Below are positions 22,917 to 31,707 of a DNA stretch of 41,820 bases, one piece after another (position 1 is the stretch's first letter; the number at the start of each line of letters is the position of its first letter). Made by a program: the position numbers and the translations under genes. The stretch spans positions 1 through 41,820 of the forward strand of contig DATGUA010000009.1 in assembly GCA_035301545.1 (NCBI GenBank), given 5' to 3'. Origin of the DNA: DATGUA01 sp035301545. Its GTDB lineage: Bacteria; Bacillota; Clostridia; Tissierellales; Tissierellaceae. Under the pieces are notes generated by a model. The model had not been told where the DNA came from, did not search any database, and worked only from the letters and a program-made list of their open reading frames with translations.

Positions 22917-25349
22917 ATGAATAGACCATTTACGATATTTTTATTACCTTTAATAGCTGGGATTCTATTATCCTATTATTTTACTATAGATAAAATGATA
23001 GTGTTATTTTTATTGTTTATATCTATATTAGGATTTATATATAATATAGTAAAAGAAAGAAATAATTTTAAAGTTTTGATATTAGTATTTTTTAGTTTAG
23101 GGACCTTTATTACTATTATAAATACTGATAGTCAGCTAAGTGAGTATTATGATAAGAGAATAGAATCTATTGGTATAGTAGATGAAATTATAAGCAAAGA
23201 TGAAGATAAAATTAGATATATTGTTCGGATGTCAAGAGTAGATGATAAAGCTGTAAATGAAAAGATAGTTCTAAATATATTAGGGAAAGAAGAATTCGAT
23301 ATAGGAGATAAGCTGTTATTTAATGGAGAATTAAGAAAGCCTGATATTAATGGAAATCCTAAACTTTATAATTATAGATTAAATCTAATGACTGAAAAAA
23401 TATACTCTACTATGACTATTAAGGAATATTCTATTAGAAATATTGATAAGACTTCTAAACCTATAAGATACAAATTAAAAGATAAGTTCACTAAAGATAT
23501 AGAAAAATTATATGATAAATATTTAGATAAAGATAATTCATCCTTAATGAAAAGTATTATTTTAGGTAAGTCTTTTTATTTAGAAGAAGAGAATGTAGAT
23601 TTATATAGAGATTTAGGACTAGCCCATATATTGGCTGTATCAGGATTACATATTGGAATTATATCTGGATTTTTTATATTTATCTTTTCAAGATTAGGTA
23701 TTAAAAGAAGGGTAAATATATTATTAACTCTTGGAATGCTATGGACTTATGCATATGTGATAGGCTTTCCTACTTCGATATTAAGAGCTAATATTATGAT
23801 TACTATATTATTGTATTCTCAAATAATACATGAGCCTTATGATTCTATTAATAGTTTATCTTTTGCTATGTTTTTATTATTAATTATAAATCCTTATTAT
23901 TTATTTAGTATAGGATTTCAATTGTCTTTTATAGCATCTTTTTCTATAATAGTTTTTACTCCTAGGATTAATGACTTATTTTATCCTATCAATAATTATA
24001 TAAGTAATTCTTTGGCTTCTATAATAGGAGTACAAATAGGGATAATACCTATACAGATTTATTATTTTAATAGCTTTAATGTATTAAGTATTTTAGCTAA
24101 TTTAATATTTATACCTGTATTATCATTAGCTTTGATTATAGCTTTTGTAATGATTATATTTAACTATATGTTTTCTTATATGAATATTCTAATAGGACCT
24201 ATATTAAACTTTATCTTAGCTTTTCAATCTAGAATATTACATAATTTAGATGGGATTATTGATAATTGGATAATTTTTTCTCCGGAAATTATAAGTATAG
24301 TAGTATACTATATTTTAATATTTGTGATTCTTAGAATTATAGATATAAATATATTTAGTAAAGATATGTCGAAGGTATTTGTATTATCCTTAGCATTAAT
24401 ATTGGTATTTAATCTATTTATATTTATTGGTGATAGTAATACAGAATTACATTTTATAGATGTAGGACAAGGAGATTCTCTATTAATTAGGACAAAGAAT
24501 AAAAATTATTTAATGGACACTGGAGGAAGTTTATTTGGTAATTTTAATATAGGGAAAAATATTACATTACCATATTTACAAAAACTAGGAGTTAGAAGCT
24601 TGGACGCTGTATTTATTACTCATTTTCATGAAGATCATTGTGAAGGATTGTCAGCACTAATAGAAGGATTAGATATAGATGTGGTGTTTGGAACTCATAG
24701 TCTTGTAGATGATCCAATATATGAAGAAGTACATAATAAAAAAATTCCATATAAAGAGTTAAAGACAGGAGATAAGCTTAAATTAGATAATAATTTACAA
24801 CTATTAGTCATATGGCCTGATGAAGATTTAAATAGTAAATATAGTGAAAATAATATGTCCTTAGTGTCTGTATTATCTGATTCTAAGGCTAATATATTAT
24901 TAACTGGAGATATGGAGAAAGAAGTAGAAAATATTATATCTAGTAAATATTTAATAGATGTAGATATAATTAAAGTACCTCATCATGGATCTAATACTTC
25001 TTCTACTGAAGATTTATTAGAGAGTATTATGCCAGACATAGGAGTTATATCTTTGGGAAAAAATAATATGTATGGTCATCCAGATACGGAGGTAGTTAGT
25101 AGGTATGAAGATATAAGTACTAAGATATACAGAACAGATGAGTCTGGTTTAGTAAAGACAGTTCTAGATAGTAATGGCTATACTATAGATACTTATTTGG
25201 AGAATGGGAATAGGAAAAAATTAAGCCTAAAAGATTTTTTATATGATAATATACTGGTATTATCTTTTTATTCAATATACTATGTGGTAATATATATACT
25301 ACTGAAGATTACATATACATGGAGTGATGGCAGAATTGGATTATACTAA
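22917..25349 (+). CDS. comEC: DNA internalisation competence protein ComEC/Rec2
   Basis: An 810-residue membrane protein forming the channel for single-stranded DNA in natural transformation. Order: two N-terminal helices and a soluble DUF4131 region (to about 190), the polytopic Competence domain containing GLAHILAVSGLHIGIISG and GFPTSILRANIM, and a C-terminal metallo-beta-lactamase-like domain (from about 510: LHFIDVGQGDSLLIR, then THFHEDHCEGL and VPHHGSNTS). All three parts are intact. Start ATG 22917 behind AAGGTGATG. It overlaps the start of holA, a common order in clostridia. Many clostridia keep comEC without known transformability. Confidence 0.93.
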   Translation: MNRPFTIFLLPLIAGILLSYYFTIDKMIVLFLLFISILGFIYNIVKERNNFKVLILVFFSLGTFITIINTDSQLSEYYDKRIESIGIVDEIISKDEDKIRYIVRMSRVDDKAVNEKIVLNILGKEEFDIGDKLLFNGELRKPDINGNPKLYNYRLNLMTEKIYSTMTIKEYSIRNIDKTSKPIRYKLKDKFTKDIEKLYDKYLDKDNSSLMKSIILGKSFYLEEENVDLYRDLGLAHILAVSGLHIGIISGFFIFIFSRLGIKRRVNILLTLGMLWTYAYVIGFPTSILRANIMITILLYSQIIHEPYDSINSLSFAMFLLLIINPYYLFSIGFQLSFIASFSIIVFTPRINDLFYPINNYISNSLASIIGVQIGIIPIQIYYFNSFNVLSILANLIFIPVLSLALIIAFVMIIFNYMFSYMNILIGPILNFILAFQSRILHNLDGIIDNWIIFSPEIISIVVYYILIFVILRIIDINIFSKDMSKVFVLSLALILVFNLFIFIGDSNTELHFIDVGQGDSLLIRTKNKNYLMDTGGSLFGNFNIGKNITLPYLQKLGVRSLDAVFITHFHEDHCEGLSALIEGLDIDVVFGTHSLVDDPIYEEVHNKKIPYKELKTGDKLKLDNNLQLLVIWPDEDLNSKYSENNMSLVSVLSDSKANILLTGDMEKEVENIISSKYLIDVDIIKVPHHGSNTSSTEDLLESIMPDIGVISLGKNNMYGHPDTEVVSRYEDISTKIYRTDESGLVKTVLDSNGYTIDTYLENGNRKKLSLKDFLYDNILVLSFYSIYYVVIYILLKITYTWSDGRIGLY

Positions 25350-26364
25350 TTTTTTAAATGAAATAAGATCTGATAGTTTAGATCCTACATATATATTTAT
25401 GGGAAAAGAAGAATATCTTATGAATGATTCTATAAAAAGGCTAAAAAAGGAATACATAAACTCTTTTGAAGAATTAAATTTTGTAAATATAAAGGGTAAA
25501 GATGCTGAATTAGATACTTTAATAAATGCTTGTGAAACATTACCTTTTATGTCAGAAAAGAAGATAGTAATTATGAAAGATATAGATAAATTTTTAGCTA
25601 ATCTAGATAAAAATGAAGAAAAAGAACTATATAAATATTTAGATACTTTAGAGGATTTTATATGTTTAATATTTATGGATAATACTGATTCTATAAAGAA
25701 GAATACTAAGTTTTATAAATATTTTAATAAGAAAAAGAGAGCGGTAGATTTTTCTAAATTAGTAGGTAGAAATTTAAACCAATGGATAGAAAATATATTA
25801 AAACAATATAATAAGAAGATGTCTTTTTCTAATATTTCTTATTTTATAGAAAAAACTTCTTATCAAAGTAGAAATATAGATTTAAATCTATATGATTTAG
25901 AAAATGAATTATTAAAAATAATAGATCATTCTAAAGAAGAGAATATAGGTAGAGATTCTATAGATGAAATCTTAGTAAAATCAATAGATACTAATATATT
26001 TGAGCTATTAGATGCTATTAGTAGATTTGATAGTAGTAATGCTATTAGAACTTTTAATGAAATGTATATGTCAAATGAGCCCTTACAAAGGATATTATAT
26101 ATGATTACTAGACAGATGAGATTATTGTTAGCTTATAAACTATATAAAAAAAAGGGATATAATCAACCTCAGATGCAGGAAAAATTAAAAATTGGATCAT
26201 ATGAATTTAGAAAAATAAGTTCTCAATCGTCTAAATGGGAGGTAAAAAGATTAGAAGAGATAATGGATAAATTGCTAGATGTAGATATAAAGATAAAGAC
26301 GACATCTACAGATGATAAATTACTAATAGAAATGTTATTAGTACAAATATGTAATAATAAATAA
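25327..26364 (+). CDS. holA: DNA polymerase III delta subunit
   Basis: A clamp-loader subunit of about 345 residues that opens the beta sliding clamp. Visible signs are the opening YTNFLNEIRSDSLDPTYIFMGKEEYLMND, the DNA_pol3_delta core with TLPFMSEKKIVIMKD and FICLIFMDN, and the C-terminal helical collar (FELLDAISRFDSSNAIRTFNEM, LLAYKLYKKKGYNQPQMQEKL). The start is ATG 25327 (GTG at 25324 is equally possible). It lies inside the end of comEC with only a weak GGAG close upstream, so translation is probably coupled to comEC. The order comEC-holA-rpsT(reverse)-gpr is typical of this group. Confidence 0.9.
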   Translation: MAELDYTNFLNEIRSDSLDPTYIFMGKEEYLMNDSIKRLKKEYINSFEELNFVNIKGKDAELDTLINACETLPFMSEKKIVIMKDIDKFLANLDKNEEKELYKYLDTLEDFICLIFMDNTDSIKKNTKFYKYFNKKKRAVDFSKLVGRNLNQWIENILKQYNKKMSFSNISYFIEKTSYQSRNIDLNLYDLENELLKIIDHSKEENIGRDSIDEILVKSIDTNIFELLDAISRFDSSNAIRTFNEMYMSNEPLQRILYMITRQMRLLLAYKLYKKKGYNQPQMQEKLKIGSYEFRKISSQSSKWEVKRLEEIMDKLLDVDIKIKTTSTDDKLLIEMLLVQICNNK

Positions 26365-26390
26365 AAACTTCGGTTAACCGAAGTTTTTTT
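26363..26390. terminator. Bidirectional terminator between holA and rpsT
   Basis: AAAAACTTCGG and CCGAAGTTTTT pair perfectly around TTAA, with T-runs on both strands. Confidence 0.92.
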
Positions 26391-26652
26391 ACATTGCCTC
26401 ATTTAATTGTTTAGTTAATCTACTCATTTTTCTTGCAACAGAATTTCTATGGATGACATTTTTATGTTCAGCTTGTTTCAACTTTTTATCAATTACTTTT
26501 AATAGTTCTTGAGCTTCTTCAATATTCTCTGCATCAATAGCTTCTTCAAAATTTCTTATATATGTTTTTATAGCAGATTTTTTACTTTTATTTTCAATAG
26601 TTTTACGTTCTGTAGTCTTTATATTTTTAATAGCAGCTTTAATATTTGCCAA
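26389..26652 (-). CDS. rpsT: 30S ribosomal protein S20
   Basis: A small basic protein of the 30S subunit that binds 16S rRNA near helix 44. The start is TTG at 26652: the sequence then reads MANIKAAIKNIKT, matching the usual S20 opening, and a GGGAGG lies 8 bases upstream. A GTG at 26661 overlaps that ribosome binding site and is rejected. The protein has 87 residues, normal for S20, with the conserved RNSVARKMSRLTKQLNEAM ending. It is on the opposite strand between holA and gpr, as in many Firmicutes. Confidence 0.93.
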   Translation of the reverse strand: MANIKAAIKNIKTTERKTIENKSKKSAIKTYIRNFEEAIDAENIEEAQELLKVIDKKLKQAEHKNVIHRNSVARKMSRLTKQLNEAM

Positions 26653-26783
26653 TATATTCACCTCCCGTTAATCTAACAGGCTTTATTTTATCATGAGATT
26701 ATCTAAAAAGCAAGGATAATAATACTCTAATTGGTTAAAATTATAAAATATAGAAGATTTTAATTTAGGAGGGAAGTATTAAT

Positions 26784-27758
26784 ATGAAACATATATATAC
26801 AGATTTAGCTGTAGAGACTAAAGAAATGTATCAACCAGAAAAAGAAGAGGAAATAAGTGGGGTGGCTGTAGATGTAGAAGAGGAACAAAATCATTCTGTA
26901 ACTACTGTAGAGATTTTAGATGAAAAAGGTAGTCAGACAATGGGAAAGCCTATTGGTAAATATTTAACTATAGAAGTTCCTAATTTAGAAAATGCAGATG
27001 AAGATTTAAAAGATGAAATGAGCATAGTTGTAGCAAAAGAGCTAAAAAAATTAACTGAAAAGTATAAGAAGGATAAAATATTAATAATAGGTTTAGGAAA
27101 TTGGAATATAAGTTCTGATGCATTAGGACCAAAGGTAGTAGATAAGGTTTTAGTTACTAGGCAATTTTTTATAAATTATAATAAGGAATTTGATGAAAGT
27201 ATGAGTAATATAGCAGCTATGTCACCTGGTGTAATGGGTATTACAGGAATTGAGACTAGTGATATAGTAAAAGGGATAGTAGAAAAGGTTCAACCAGATT
27301 TACTAATAGCTGTAGATGCATTATCATCTCGAAATATGAATAGAGTAAGTACTACAGTACAGTTATCAAATGTAGGAATTAGTCCAGGAAGTGGAGTAGG
27401 AAATAATAGAACAGCTTTAAATGAAGAAAGTTTAGGAATACCTGTAGTAGCTATTGGAATACCAACAGTAGTAAATGCTGCTACATTAGTTAATGATACT
27501 ATGGATTTAATAATTGATTCTTTAAAAGAAACTGAAGGTGTAGGTAAAGAGTTTTATGAATTATTAGATAGATTATCTAAAGAAGAAAAATATAGTTTAA
27601 TAGAAGAAGTATTAGACCCATTTATGGGGAATGTAATAGTCACACCTAAAGATATAAATGTAATTATGGATGATTTATCTATTATAATATCTAATGGATT
27701 AAATATAGCACTACATCCAGGTATAGATATAAAGGATGTAAATAGATATATAAGATAA
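26784..27758 (+). CDS. gpr: Germination protease GPR
   Basis: A 324-residue aspartic-like endopeptidase that degrades small acid-soluble proteins during spore outgrowth. The short N-terminal pro-segment (MKHIYTDLAVETKEMYQ) is followed by the conserved core IGLGNWNISSDALGPKVVDKVLVTR, MSPGVMGITGIET, DLLIAVDALSSRN and SPGSGVGNNR. Its presence with spoIIP shows that the organism has endospore genes. Start ATG 26784 behind GGAGGGAAG. It is normally transcribed in the forespore; I could not identify a convincing sigma-G promoter by eye. Confidence 0.95.
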   Translation: MKHIYTDLAVETKEMYQPEKEEEISGVAVDVEEEQNHSVTTVEILDEKGSQTMGKPIGKYLTIEVPNLENADEDLKDEMSIVVAKELKKLTEKYKKDKILIIGLGNWNISSDALGPKVVDKVLVTRQFFINYNKEFDESMSNIAAMSPGVMGITGIETSDIVKGIVEKVQPDLLIAVDALSSRNMNRVSTTVQLSNVGISPGSGVGNNRTALNEESLGIPVVAIGIPTVVNAATLVNDTMDLIIDSLKETEGVGKEFYELLDRLSKEEKYSLIEEVLDPFMGNVIVTPKDINVIMDDLSIIISNGLNIALHPGIDIKDVNRYIR

Positions 27759-27850
27759 TTTTTATATTTATCATATAGTATACTCTTTTTGAATATATAT
27801 TTCTTATTGAAGAGATTAAATAAGGAAGAGAAAAATAAGGAGTGTAATAT

Positions 27851-28852
27851 ATGAGAAAAAACCGTAAAAGTACTTACCTAATCATAGTTTTAATATGTTT
27901 AATTATATTTAATTTAGGATCCTCTTTTATTAAATTTAGACAAAACAGTACATCTAATCCTAAAAAAGATGGTATAATTAAGTCGACATTCACAAAAGGT
28001 ATAAAATCATTATTTGGGAAAGTATTTAATATAGGCGGTAGTAGAGATACGGATACCGAAATAGAAGGTTCTATTGATGGTATGGAAGATTTTATTATTA
28101 TTGAAACTCTAGATGAATATGAAGATTTTATCAAGGTAAAGGATTCCCCAGGAGATTATAATCTTGATGATATACCTGAGCCTGTAAATGTAAAGAAGAT
28201 TAAATTTGAAGAAGACAAACCATATATGTTTTTCTATCATACTCATACTACTGAAGGATATAAACCTTTTGAGAAGAAAAATTCCTATTATAATTCTAAT
28301 AATGATAAGAATGTAGTTAAAGTAGGGGATACTATATCTAAGGTATTAGAAGCTAAGGATCATAATGTGGAACACAATACTAAAGTACATAGTGAACCTT
28401 CTTTTAATCAATCTTATTCTAGATCTTTAAATACGGTAAATAAAGCTAAAGAAGATGAGGAAAATTTAAAATTCTTTTTCGATATTCACAGAGATGGAAT
28501 AGATGAAAATAAATTATCAAAGTCTGCCTATGAAACACATAGGAAGAAAAGTAGAATAAAAATAGATGATAAAGATGTGGCAACATTTTTTTTAGTATTA
28601 GGTCCAAATGCTCCTAATCATGAAGAAAATTTAAATTTTGCTAAATATATTAAAGCAGTATCTGATACAATGTATCCAGGATTATGTAAGGGTATAGTAA
28701 TAAAGCCTGTTGGTAAATATAATTTACATGTATCAGATCATGCAGCATTAATAGAAGTAGGTAGTAATTTAAATACTATAGATGAAGTTAATGAAACAGG
28801 GAAATTAATAGGAGAAGTTTTAGATTTAGTAGTAAAAAGTCTGAAAGAATAG
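27851..28852 (+). CDS. spoIIP: Stage II sporulation protein P
   Basis: A 333-residue peptidoglycan amidase/endopeptidase of the engulfment DMP complex, made in the mother cell. There is one N-terminal membrane helix (about 9-27), a low-complexity linker, then the SpoIIP domain with the zinc-site motif YHTHTTEGY (His130, Glu135) and FDIHRDGID (His213), and a C-terminal part with DHAALIEVGSNLNTIDE. The length and order are normal. It follows gpr as in Bacillus. Start ATG 27851 behind AAGGAGTG. Confidence 0.93.
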   Translation: MRKNRKSTYLIIVLICLIIFNLGSSFIKFRQNSTSNPKKDGIIKSTFTKGIKSLFGKVFNIGGSRDTDTEIEGSIDGMEDFIIIETLDEYEDFIKVKDSPGDYNLDDIPEPVNVKKIKFEEDKPYMFFYHTHTTEGYKPFEKKNSYYNSNNDKNVVKVGDTISKVLEAKDHNVEHNTKVHSEPSFNQSYSRSLNTVNKAKEDEENLKFFFDIHRDGIDENKLSKSAYETHRKKSRIKIDDKDVATFFLVLGPNAPNHEENLNFAKYIKAVSDTMYPGLCKGIVIKPVGKYNLHVSDHAALIEVGSNLNTIDEVNETGKLIGEVLDLVVKSLKE

Positions 28853-28915
28853 TCTTTTATTTTAAAGAATAAGTGATATAATAATTGTATAGGCATAAAT
28901 TGGGAGGAGTTAAAT

Positions 28916-29461
28916 TTGAAACATGAACAAGATAAGAAGCCTGGAGAGGCTATAGAATGGATAAAAAGTATAGTAATAGCTGTAGCTTTAGCTTTATTTA
29001 TAAAGACTTTTATATTTAATTCTACCTATGTATTAGGAAAATCTATGTATCCTACCTTACATGAGAAGGATAGATTGTTTGCAGTAAAGCTGCCATTATA
29101 CTTTAGAGAGCCTAGAAGAGGGGAAGTAGTAGTATTAGAAGCACCTGACAGTGAAGACAAAGATTATATAAAAAGAGTAATCGGGATAGAAGGAGATAAA
29201 ATAGAAATTTTTAAAGGTGAAGTATATTTGAATGGAAATAAATTAGAAGAAAATTATATAACTGATGGTTCATATACTCATATATATGAACAAGATACTT
29301 GGTTAGTTCCTGAAGATGAAGTTTTTGTACTAGGAGATAATAGAAAAGAAGGACAGAGTAAGGATAGTCGATACTTTGGTTGTGTGTCTCTAGATGGAAT
29401 AAAAGGAATTACAGGCTTTAGATATTTTCCATTTAATGATAGATTTGGTAAGATAAAATAG
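28916..29461 (+). CDS. lepB: Signal peptidase I
   Basis: A 181-residue membrane-anchored serine protease that removes signal peptides from exported proteins. One N-terminal helix (18-35) is followed by the catalytic Ser43 in GKSMYPTL and Lys86 in YIKRVIG, then GDNRKEGQSKDSRYFG (box E). The start is TTG 28916, 6-7 bases after GGAGGAG; no ATG fits. It sits between spoIIP and lepA, so it could be the housekeeping enzyme or a sporulation-linked copy; the sequence does not decide. Confidence 0.93.
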   Translation: MKHEQDKKPGEAIEWIKSIVIAVALALFIKTFIFNSTYVLGKSMYPTLHEKDRLFAVKLPLYFREPRRGEVVVLEAPDSEDKDYIKRVIGIEGDKIEIFKGEVYLNGNKLEENYITDGSYTHIYEQDTWLVPEDEVFVLGDNRKEGQSKDSRYFGCVSLDGIKGITGFRYFPFNDRFGKIK

Positions 29462-29506
29462 AATAGATCCAATTTTAGATGGATATCCTAAATTTAGGTG
29501 AGCATA

Positions 29507-29767
29507 ATGGAAACAAGGGTGGATAAATATAAGAGAAAAAGGAAAGAAAAAAGAATTAGGAATCTGAAATATTTTGTTGTATTTATTATTATATGTGGAT
29601 CATTTGTAGGTATTAAGATAGTGGATGAAACAGCTAGAGAATTAGATTGTTTAGTAGATACTAATATATTATATTATGATTTGCAAGATCAAAGATTAGA
29701 GATATTTGGTAATGATTATTTTTTAAATTTAGAAAGAATTAAAAATATTTTTAAAAGACCAGGATAA
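29507..29767 (+). CDS. Small single-helix membrane protein of unknown function
   Basis: A protein of about 86 residues: a very basic start (METRVDKYKRKRKEKRIRN), one membrane helix (about residues 22-39, YFVVFIIICGSFVGIKIV) and an exported or luminal tail of about 45 residues ending in NIFKRPG. I do not recognise the family. The start is ATG 29507 behind TAGGTGA; a GTG at 29498 overlaps that site. In B. subtilis the small gene yqxA occupies the same slot between spoIIP and lepA, so this may be a positional counterpart linked to sporulation; the sequences show no clear likeness. Its stop codon lies inside the terminator hairpin. Confidence 0.75.
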   Translation: METRVDKYKRKRKEKRIRNLKYFVVFIIICGSFVGIKIVDETARELDCLVDTNILYYDLQDQRLEIFGNDYFLNLERIKNIFKRPG

Positions 29768-29780
29768 CTGGTCTTTTGTT
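29753..29780 (+). terminator. Intrinsic terminator overlapping the small gene's stop codon
   Basis: AAAAGACCAG and CTGGTCTTTT form a perfect 10-bp stem with a 5-base loop, followed by GTTTT. Confidence 0.88.
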
Positions 29781-29808
29781 TTACATATTTTAATTTATTT
29801 GATATAAT
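29780..29808 (+). promoter_or_regulatory. Promoter of lepA
   Basis: TTTACA (29780-29785) and TATAAT (29803-29808) are exactly 17 bases apart. It lies directly after the preceding terminator and 38 bases before the lepA start codon. Confidence 0.65.
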
Positions 29809-29846
29809 ATCCATGGTTATGGGAATTTTAAGGAGGAAAATAATTA

Positions 29847-31658
29847 ATGCAGAATATAAAGCAGGAGAATATAAGAAACTTTTCTATAATTGCTCATATT
29901 GATCATGGAAAGTCTACATTGGCAGATAGGCTTATAGAAGAAACAGGGGTTTTAACTTCTAGAGAAATGGAATCTCAAGTACTAGATAATATGGATCTAG
30001 AAAGAGAAAGAGGAATAACAATAAAATTAAAAGCCATAAGGCTACATTATAAAGCGAAAGATGGAGAGGAGTACATATTGAATCTAATAGATACTCCTGG
30101 GCATGTAGATTTTACTTATGAAGTGTCTAGATCTTTAGCTGCTTGTGAAGGTGCCGTATTAGTAATAGACGCTGCTCAAGGTATAGAAGCTCAAACATTA
30201 GCTAATGTTTATTTAGCATTAGAAGAGGATCTAGAAATGTTACCAGTTTTAAATAAAATTGATTTACCAGGTGCTAGACCTGAAGAGGTAAAACAAGAAA
30301 TAGAAGATGTAATAGGAATAGATGCCCAGAATGCGCCTTTAATATCTGCAAAAGATGGAATTAATATTATAGATGTATTAGAAAGTATAGTAGAAAATAT
30401 TCCAGCACCTGAGGGAGAGATAAAGGCTCCTTTAAAAGCTTTAATTTTTGATTCACATTATGATAGCTATAAAGGTGTTGTATGTGATATAAGGGTATTT
30501 GAAGGTAATATAAAACCAGGTATGGAAATTCAAATGATGGCTACAGAAAAAACTTTTGAAGTAGTTGAAGTTGGAGTAAGTGAACCAGAAGATGTTGTAC
30601 TAGATGAATTAAAAGCTGGAGATGTAGGTTATATTACTGCTAGTATTAAAAATGTAAAGGAAGCCAAAGTAGGAGATACTATTACTGATTATAATAATCC
30701 TACAAAAGAAGCTTTACCAGGGTATAAAGAAGTAGTACCTATGGTATATTCTGGAATTTTCCCTGCTGAAGGAGAAGACTTTAATTCAGTAAGAGAAGCT
30801 TTAGAAAAATTACAGGTAAATGATGCAGCTTTAGTATTTGAACCTGAATCTTCTGTAGCATTAGGATTTGGTTTTAGATGTGGATTTTTAGGATTACTTC
30901 ATATGGAGATTATACAGGAAAGATTAGATAGAGAATTTGATTTAAATATTATAGCCACAGCCCCATCAGTAATTTATAAGGTTACAAAAAGTGATGGGGA
31001 AATATTAGAAATACAAAATCCTACTAATATGCCTCCTGCTTCAGAAATTGAATATATGGAAGAACCTATTGTAAATGCATCTATAATGACTCCTACAGAT
31101 TACGTTGGACCTATTATGGATCTATGTCAGGATAAAAGAGGCGTATTTAAAAATATGGAGTATTTAGAAGAGACTAGAGTAGTATTACATTATGAACTTC
31201 CATTAAACGAGGTTATATATGATTTCTTTGATGCTTTAAAATCTAGAACTAGAGGATATGCATCTTTAGATTATGAATTAAAAGGATATCAAAAATCAGA
31301 ATTAGTAAAATTAGATATATTAATTAATAATGAAGTTGTAGACGCATTTTCTTTAATAGTACATGAAGAGAAAGCATATGAGAGAGGAAGAAGTATAGCA
31401 GAGAAACTTCAAAAGGTAATACCTAGACATCAATTTGCTGTACCGATTCAGGCAGCTATTGGTTCTAAGATAATAGCTAGAGAAACAGTCCGAGCTGTTA
31501 GAAAAGATGTAACATCTAAATGTTATGGTGGAGATATTACAAGAAAGAAAAAATTATTAGAGAGACAAAAAGAAGGAAAGAAACGAATGAGAAATATAGG
31601 ATCAGTAGAAGTACCACAGGAAGCATTCCTAACAGTATTAAAATATGATGAAAATTAA
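29847..31658 (+). CDS. lepA: Elongation factor 4 (LepA) GTPase
   Basis: A 603-residue ribosomal GTPase that back-translocates or rescues stalled ribosomes. G-motifs: IAHIDHGKSTLAD (G1), RGITIK (G2), DTPGHVDF (G3), NKIDLPGA (G4), SAKDG (G5). The EF4-specific C-terminal domain is complete (KSELVKLDILINNEVVDAFS, RRKDVTSKCYGGDITRKKKLLERQKEGKKRMR-type ending). Length and order are normal. Start ATG 29847 behind AAGGAGGAAA. A terminator separates it from the HemW-like gene. Confidence 0.97.
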   Translation: MQNIKQENIRNFSIIAHIDHGKSTLADRLIEETGVLTSREMESQVLDNMDLERERGITIKLKAIRLHYKAKDGEEYILNLIDTPGHVDFTYEVSRSLAACEGAVLVIDAAQGIEAQTLANVYLALEEDLEMLPVLNKIDLPGARPEEVKQEIEDVIGIDAQNAPLISAKDGINIIDVLESIVENIPAPEGEIKAPLKALIFDSHYDSYKGVVCDIRVFEGNIKPGMEIQMMATEKTFEVVEVGVSEPEDVVLDELKAGDVGYITASIKNVKEAKVGDTITDYNNPTKEALPGYKEVVPMVYSGIFPAEGEDFNSVREALEKLQVNDAALVFEPESSVALGFGFRCGFLGLLHMEIIQERLDREFDLNIIATAPSVIYKVTKSDGEILEIQNPTNMPPASEIEYMEEPIVNASIMTPTDYVGPIMDLCQDKRGVFKNMEYLEETRVVLHYELPLNEVIYDFFDALKSRTRGYASLDYELKGYQKSELVKLDILINNEVVDAFSLIVHEEKAYERGRSIAEKLQKVIPRHQFAVPIQAAIGSKIIARETVRAVRKDVTSKCYGGDITRKKKLLERQKEGKKRMRNIGSVEVPQEAFLTVLKYDEN

Positions 31659-31685
31659 GTACACATACGGATATGTGTGCTTTTT
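31658..31685 (+). terminator. Terminator after lepA
   Basis: GTACACATA and TATGTGTGC pair around CGGA, followed by TTTTT. It is short, so some read-through into the next gene is likely. Confidence 0.8.
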
Positions 31686-31707
31686 CTACGATTATAGGGT
31701 GATCTAG

